A stretch of DNA of 64,000 bases from Spirochaetales bacterium Spiro_02. GTDB lineage: Bacteria > Spirochaetota > Spirochaetia > Sphaerochaetales > Sphaerochaetaceae. The stretch's first letter is position 1. The number at the start of each line of letters is the position of its first letter. Below, piece by piece: positions 61,197 to 64,000 of this stretch. The stretch spans positions 1 to 64,000 of the forward strand of contig LVBD01000068.1 in NCBI GenBank assembly GCA_001604275.1, written 5' to 3'. The translations under genes were made by a program, and so were the position numbers. The notes under the pieces were generated by a model. It did no database searches. It was not told where the DNA came from and saw nothing but the letters and a program-made list of their open reading frames with translations.

Positions 61197-63285
61197 CATA
61201 TATGACACATTCGACGAGGGCGGAGTCCTCAGCAAGAACTTCGCTGCGTATGAATATCGCGAAGGTCAGATGCTGATGGCGGATCTTGTACGCCAGGCAT
61301 ACGAAACCCACGCCATAGCGGCGATCGAAGCGGGAACAGGAATCGGGAAATCGTTCGCATATCTCGTTCCTGCGCTGTTCCATGCTATAGAGGAACCTGA
61401 GGATCGGACCGTGATCGCCACCGCGACGATCAATTTGCAGAAACAGTTGTTCGAGAAGGACATTCCGCAGCTGTTCAAGGCTCTGGGAAAGAAATGCCAG
61501 GTAGCGCTGGTCGTCGGAAGGGGCAACTACCTTTGCCTCCATCGCCTCGAGGAACTTGTCTCATCCTCTTCATTGCTTGCTCAGGATCCTGCAAGTGAGA
61601 TCGGCAGACTCGTATCATGGGCTCGAAATACCGAAAGCGGGTTGCGTAGCGATATCGAATGGAGATTGACAGGAGAGCTCTGGCAGGATGTCTGCTGTGA
61701 TGCTGATTTTTGTCTCGGATACAAGTGTCCGTATATCAAGGAGTGCTTTCTGATGAAGGCGAGGAAGCGAGCGAGCGATGCCCGTATTCTCGTCAGCAAC
61801 CATCATCTGCTTTTTTCAGATGCAAGGATGCGACTGGACGACGATATGGATTTCGACGAAGAGGCGATCCTGCCGCCATACCACTGCCTAGTGATCGACG
61901 AGGCGCATAATATCGAAAAGAACGCCACAGATTTCTTCACTGGTACGTACAGCGGCCGCGAGATGCTCAGACAGATATCCTATCTCAGTCGAAGGCAGCG
62001 TGGCGCCAATAGGAATCTCATTGAAGAAATAGCTCCCTATTCGCTCGAACCAGGATTGGTTGATGCGATTCTTGACCAGCTCTCGCTTCTGGTCGAAAAG
62101 GTCGGGGATCTCGATACGTTCCTGCTCGCTTGGATGCAGTCGAAGCTCTCTACATCCATCTTGATCAAGACAGAGCATCAACGGCTGCTCGGAGATTTCT
62201 GTCGGCTCGCAAAAGAGACGGAAGCGGCGGCAGGCAGGCTCTGCGCAAGTTGTGTCAGACTTCTTGAACATAACAGCGCTCCCGACGAATTCGAAGGCCG
62301 ACTTCATGAACTGAGCGTCCATGCGCATAGAATCGATGCGGCGGCGGAAGTGCTCAGACAGTTCATCGATTTTTCCGCATGGGGCGATGACGTGCATTGG
62401 TTCAACGTGGAAACCTATGGGAAGGGGCATCAGAAAGTCGTCGAGGTGCTGATCAGTCCGCTGTCGATCGCTCCGAAGCTTCGGCAGTCGCTGTTCGAAA
62501 AGCTCCAGACGGTGGTCTGCACTTCCGCGACGCTCGATCTGAACGATGATTTCCAGTATTGGTCAAGTCGCGTGGGACTGCCGCTACAGAGCGACAGGAG
62601 CTATCTGAAGGCCACGTTCCTCTCGCCGTTCGACTACAAGCATCGGCTTCTGTTGCTCACGCCGCAAGACGCCCCCGTATTCACTGAGGCGCAAAGCGAT
62701 GCGTTCGTATCGTATGCAAGCGATGTCGTTGGCAGATCCATTCTCTCCGCAGGGGGCGGTTCGCTCGTGCTGTTCACGTCGTATCAAATGATGAAAGTCG
62801 TCAGGGATCTTGCGGCTCCAATGCTTGAACGGCAGGGGCTGACCTTGCTTACCCAAGGGGAAGCTGACAGGTTCCAGCTTCTGTCCCGGTTCAAGGAGGA
62901 TACCGACAGCGTTTTGTTCGCTACGGACAGCTTCTGGGAAGGGATCGACGCACCGGGGAACACGCTACGGATGGTGATCATCGTCAAGTTGCCGTTCCGA
63001 GTTCCGACGGATCCCGTCTTCAAGGCTCGTCAGGAACTTCTTGACGCACAGGGCGGCAGCGGCTTCTTTCATCTTGCGCTTCCGGAAGCGACCATGAAAT
63101 TGAAACAGGGATTCGGTCGACTGATGCGAAGCACCATGGATACCGGCGTCGTTCTGATCTTGGACAGCAGGGTGGTGCGAAAAGGCTATGGCATCTACAT
63201 GCTGAACGCTTTGCCGGAAAGTTACCATCCTGAAACGACAACTGAAGCGATTACCGACAAGATCGAGGCGTTCCTCTATAATTAG
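61183..63285 (+). CDS. dinG: DinG-family ATP-dependent DNA helicase
   Basis: An XPD/DinG-like superfamily 2 helicase (700 aa). It has YEYREGQMLMADLV (Q motif region), Walker A AAIEAGTGIGKSFAYLVPAL, and a set of cysteines likely to bind an iron-sulfur cluster (CCDADFCLGYKCPYIKECF). The DEAH box is CLVIDEAHNIE. Later motifs are VVCTSATLDLNDDF, SLVLFTSYQMM, DSFWEGIDAPGNTLRMVIIVKLPF and KQGFGRLMRSTMDTGVVLILDSRV (motif VI). The TTG start at 61183 overlaps the NtrC-type gene; no ATG lies early enough to keep the Q-motif region. Confidence 0.92.
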   Translation: MNQNDIYDTFDEGGVLSKNFAAYEYREGQMLMADLVRQAYETHAIAAIEAGTGIGKSFAYLVPALFHAIEEPEDRTVIATATINLQKQLFEKDIPQLFKALGKKCQVALVVGRGNYLCLHRLEELVSSSSLLAQDPASEIGRLVSWARNTESGLRSDIEWRLTGELWQDVCCDADFCLGYKCPYIKECFLMKARKRASDARILVSNHHLLFSDARMRLDDDMDFDEEAILPPYHCLVIDEAHNIEKNATDFFTGTYSGREMLRQISYLSRRQRGANRNLIEEIAPYSLEPGLVDAILDQLSLLVEKVGDLDTFLLAWMQSKLSTSILIKTEHQRLLGDFCRLAKETEAAAGRLCASCVRLLEHNSAPDEFEGRLHELSVHAHRIDAAAEVLRQFIDFSAWGDDVHWFNVETYGKGHQKVVEVLISPLSIAPKLRQSLFEKLQTVVCTSATLDLNDDFQYWSSRVGLPLQSDRSYLKATFLSPFDYKHRLLLLTPQDAPVFTEAQSDAFVSYASDVVGRSILSAGGGSLVLFTSYQMMKVVRDLAAPMLERQGLTLLTQGEADRFQLLSRFKEDTDSVLFATDSFWEGIDAPGNTLRMVIIVKLPFRVPTDPVFKARQELLDAQGGSGFFHLALPEATMKLKQGFGRLMRSTMDTGVVLILDSRVVRKGYGIYMLNALPESYHPETTTEAITDKIEAFLYN

Positions 63286-63400
63286 GATTCCATCTTCGGC
63301 CATATCATCATATATGAGAAGGGCCTTCCATCTTCCGAACGATTATCGCTCGCCGATGAAAGACCCTGTTCTCGGAGTGGCGTTTTGTTTCCGGGTGGAA

Positions 63401-63667
63401 TTATTCGATGACTGCCAGGATGTCCCCCATGGAAAGAATCAGATATTCGACGCCGTCGGCCTTTACGCTGGTGCCAGCATACTTGTCGTGCATGACTTTG
63501 TCACCGACCTTGACCTTGATCGCTTCGGTATCATCACCTACTGCGACGACTGTCGCGATCTGAGTTTTCTCCTGCGCGGTCTGAGGAATGAAAATTCCGC
63601 TTGCGGTCTTCTCCTGCACCTCTTCCATCTTCACCAGTACTCTGTCTGCCAAAGGTCTGATTTTCAT
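63401..63667 (-). CDS. groS: Co-chaperonin GroES
   Basis: GroES (88 aa) caps the GroEL folding chamber. It has KIRPLADRVLVKMEEVQEKTASGIFIPQTAQEKTQIATVVAVG, with the mobile loop around residues 16-32, and the C-terminal EYLILSMGDILAVIE. The ATG at 63667 has AAGGAG seven bases upstream; an ATG six bases earlier overlaps that site. No groEL follows: the gene points toward dinG and stands alone. No CIRCE heat-shock element (TTAGCACTC repeat) was found upstream. Confidence 0.97.
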   Translation of the reverse strand: MKIRPLADRVLVKMEEVQEKTASGIFIPQTAQEKTQIATVVAVGDDTEAIKVKVGDKVMHDKYAGTSVKADGVEYLILSMGDILAVIE

Positions 63668-63751
63668 ATCCATACTCCTTATGCAATATAATTGTTGATG
63701 ATGTGTGTGAATCCGAACGCATCGACGGATGCTAGTTCCGACTCCTGGTGT

Positions 63752-63780
63752 AATATAGTAAAATCCGCTTCCATTGGCAA
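63752..63780 (-). promoter_or_regulatory. Predicted sigma-70 promoter of groES
   Basis: On the minus strand TTGCCA (63780-63775), a 17-base spacer and TATATT (63757-63752). The leader would be about 78 bases. No heat-shock repeat overlaps it. Confidence 0.6.
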
Positions 63781-63816
63781 GTAAAATGTCTATTTCATGA
63801 CACATTGTCGGCAATG

Positions 63817-63888
63817 ATGTGAAAAAAAATCACACCTGTGAAAAAAATGTAAAAAACATTTGTCACATCTATCTCAAGTACGTATATT
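63817..63888 (+). promoter_or_regulatory. Predicted promoter and A-rich repeats before the last gene
   Basis: TTGTCA (63860-63865), a 17-base spacer and TATATT (63883-63888) form a strong promoter toward the window end. Just upstream are an AAATGT/ACATTT inverted repeat (63845-63861, overlapping the -35) and a GTGA...TCAC repeat around 63818-63834, separated by A runs. They could be a regulator site or an upstream A-tract element. Confidence 0.55.
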
Positions 63889-63934
63889 ACAGGCGTGACG
63901 ACAGAGAGGTCGTCTCCGACCGGGAGTATGGAGC

Positions 63935-64000
63935 ATGGCTACAAGTGCATTGACAGTATATTCAGACGAGCAGGCACGATGTCCGGGCAAGTCCCTGAAC
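63935..64000 (+). CDS. Start of an unidentified gene (cut by the window edge)
   Basis: An open frame from the ATG at 63935 runs to the window end (22 codons, beginning MATSALTVYSDEQARC). GGGAG lies eight bases upstream and a strong promoter precedes it, so it is probably a real gene. Too little is present to identify the product. An ATG at 63928 in another frame is less well placed. Confidence 0.5.
   Translation, partial: MATSALTVYSDEQARCPGKSLN

Noticed and set aside
63668-63840. CIRCE heat-shock operator before groES
   Set aside because: No TTAGCACTC/GAGTGCTAA repeat is present; only a plain sigma-70-like promoter was found.

Overview
The window looks like part of a spirochaete chromosome (Spirochaetota, Sphaerochaeta/Treponema side; genus not certain). 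The basis is gene order, judged from memory: mraZ-rsmH-ftsL-murF-mraY-ftsW-ftsQ-ftsA-ftsZ followed by a Xer recombinase, dprA, a second Xer recombinase and hslVU, and, further on, murG-cvpA-holB-histidine kinase-NtrC. Both orders resemble Treponema pallidum. Most genes start with a good Shine-Dalgarno sequence, and no insertion sequence, prophage or CRISPR array was seen.

Layout. 1-180: the 3' end of a 5S rRNA, tRNA-Gly(GCC) and a terminator. 248-8461 (minus strand): a self-contained hexitol phosphotransferase operon with mannitol-type EIICB, its own HPr, an MtlR-type activator, EIIA, a 1-phosphofructokinase-family kinase, a YggP/SorE-like zinc dehydrogenase and its own Enzyme I, but no mannitol-1-phosphate dehydrogenase. 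8654-24381: a two-armed myo-inositol region. The plus-strand arm has iolB, an endonuclease/exonuclease/phosphatase-fold hydrolase, a PfkB kinase and a LacI-family regulator. The minus-strand arm has an RbsABC-like sugar transporter, iolG, iolD, iolE, an archaeal-type GAPDH, an archaeal-type phosphoglycerate kinase and a LarA-family racemase. Four near-identical LacI-type operators tie both arms together. Two of them lie just downstream of good promoters.

24530-33518: a small CPHC thioredoxin-like protein, a DegT-family protein lacking its PLP lysine, NAD kinase, recN, and a glycogen-type group (two GH57 proteins around a DUF4912 protein). 33671-42815: the division and cell-wall (dcw) cluster behind a MraZ-type repeat region. 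ftsI, murE, murD, murC and murG are absent from it. 42821-49686: Xer, TauE/SafE permease, dprA, second Xer, hslV, hslU and flhF. 49768-52656: a class B penicillin-binding protein and a LysM/degenerate M23 protein, divergent from a shared promoter region. 52678-63285: secA (minus), then murG, cvpA, holB, a histidine kinase, an NtrC-type regulator and dinG. 63401-64000: groES (minus) and the start of an unidentified plus-strand gene.

How they work together. The two sugar regions each carry uptake, regulation and first catabolic steps. The most unusual biochemistry is the predicted hexitol-phosphate to fructose-1-phosphate to fructose-1,6-bisphosphate route in the PTS operon, and the archaeal-type GAPDH/PGK pair plus LarA inside the inositol operon. 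The second half is housekeeping (cell wall, division, secretion, proteolysis), with several degenerate-enzyme and promoter-architecture oddities noted in the findings.
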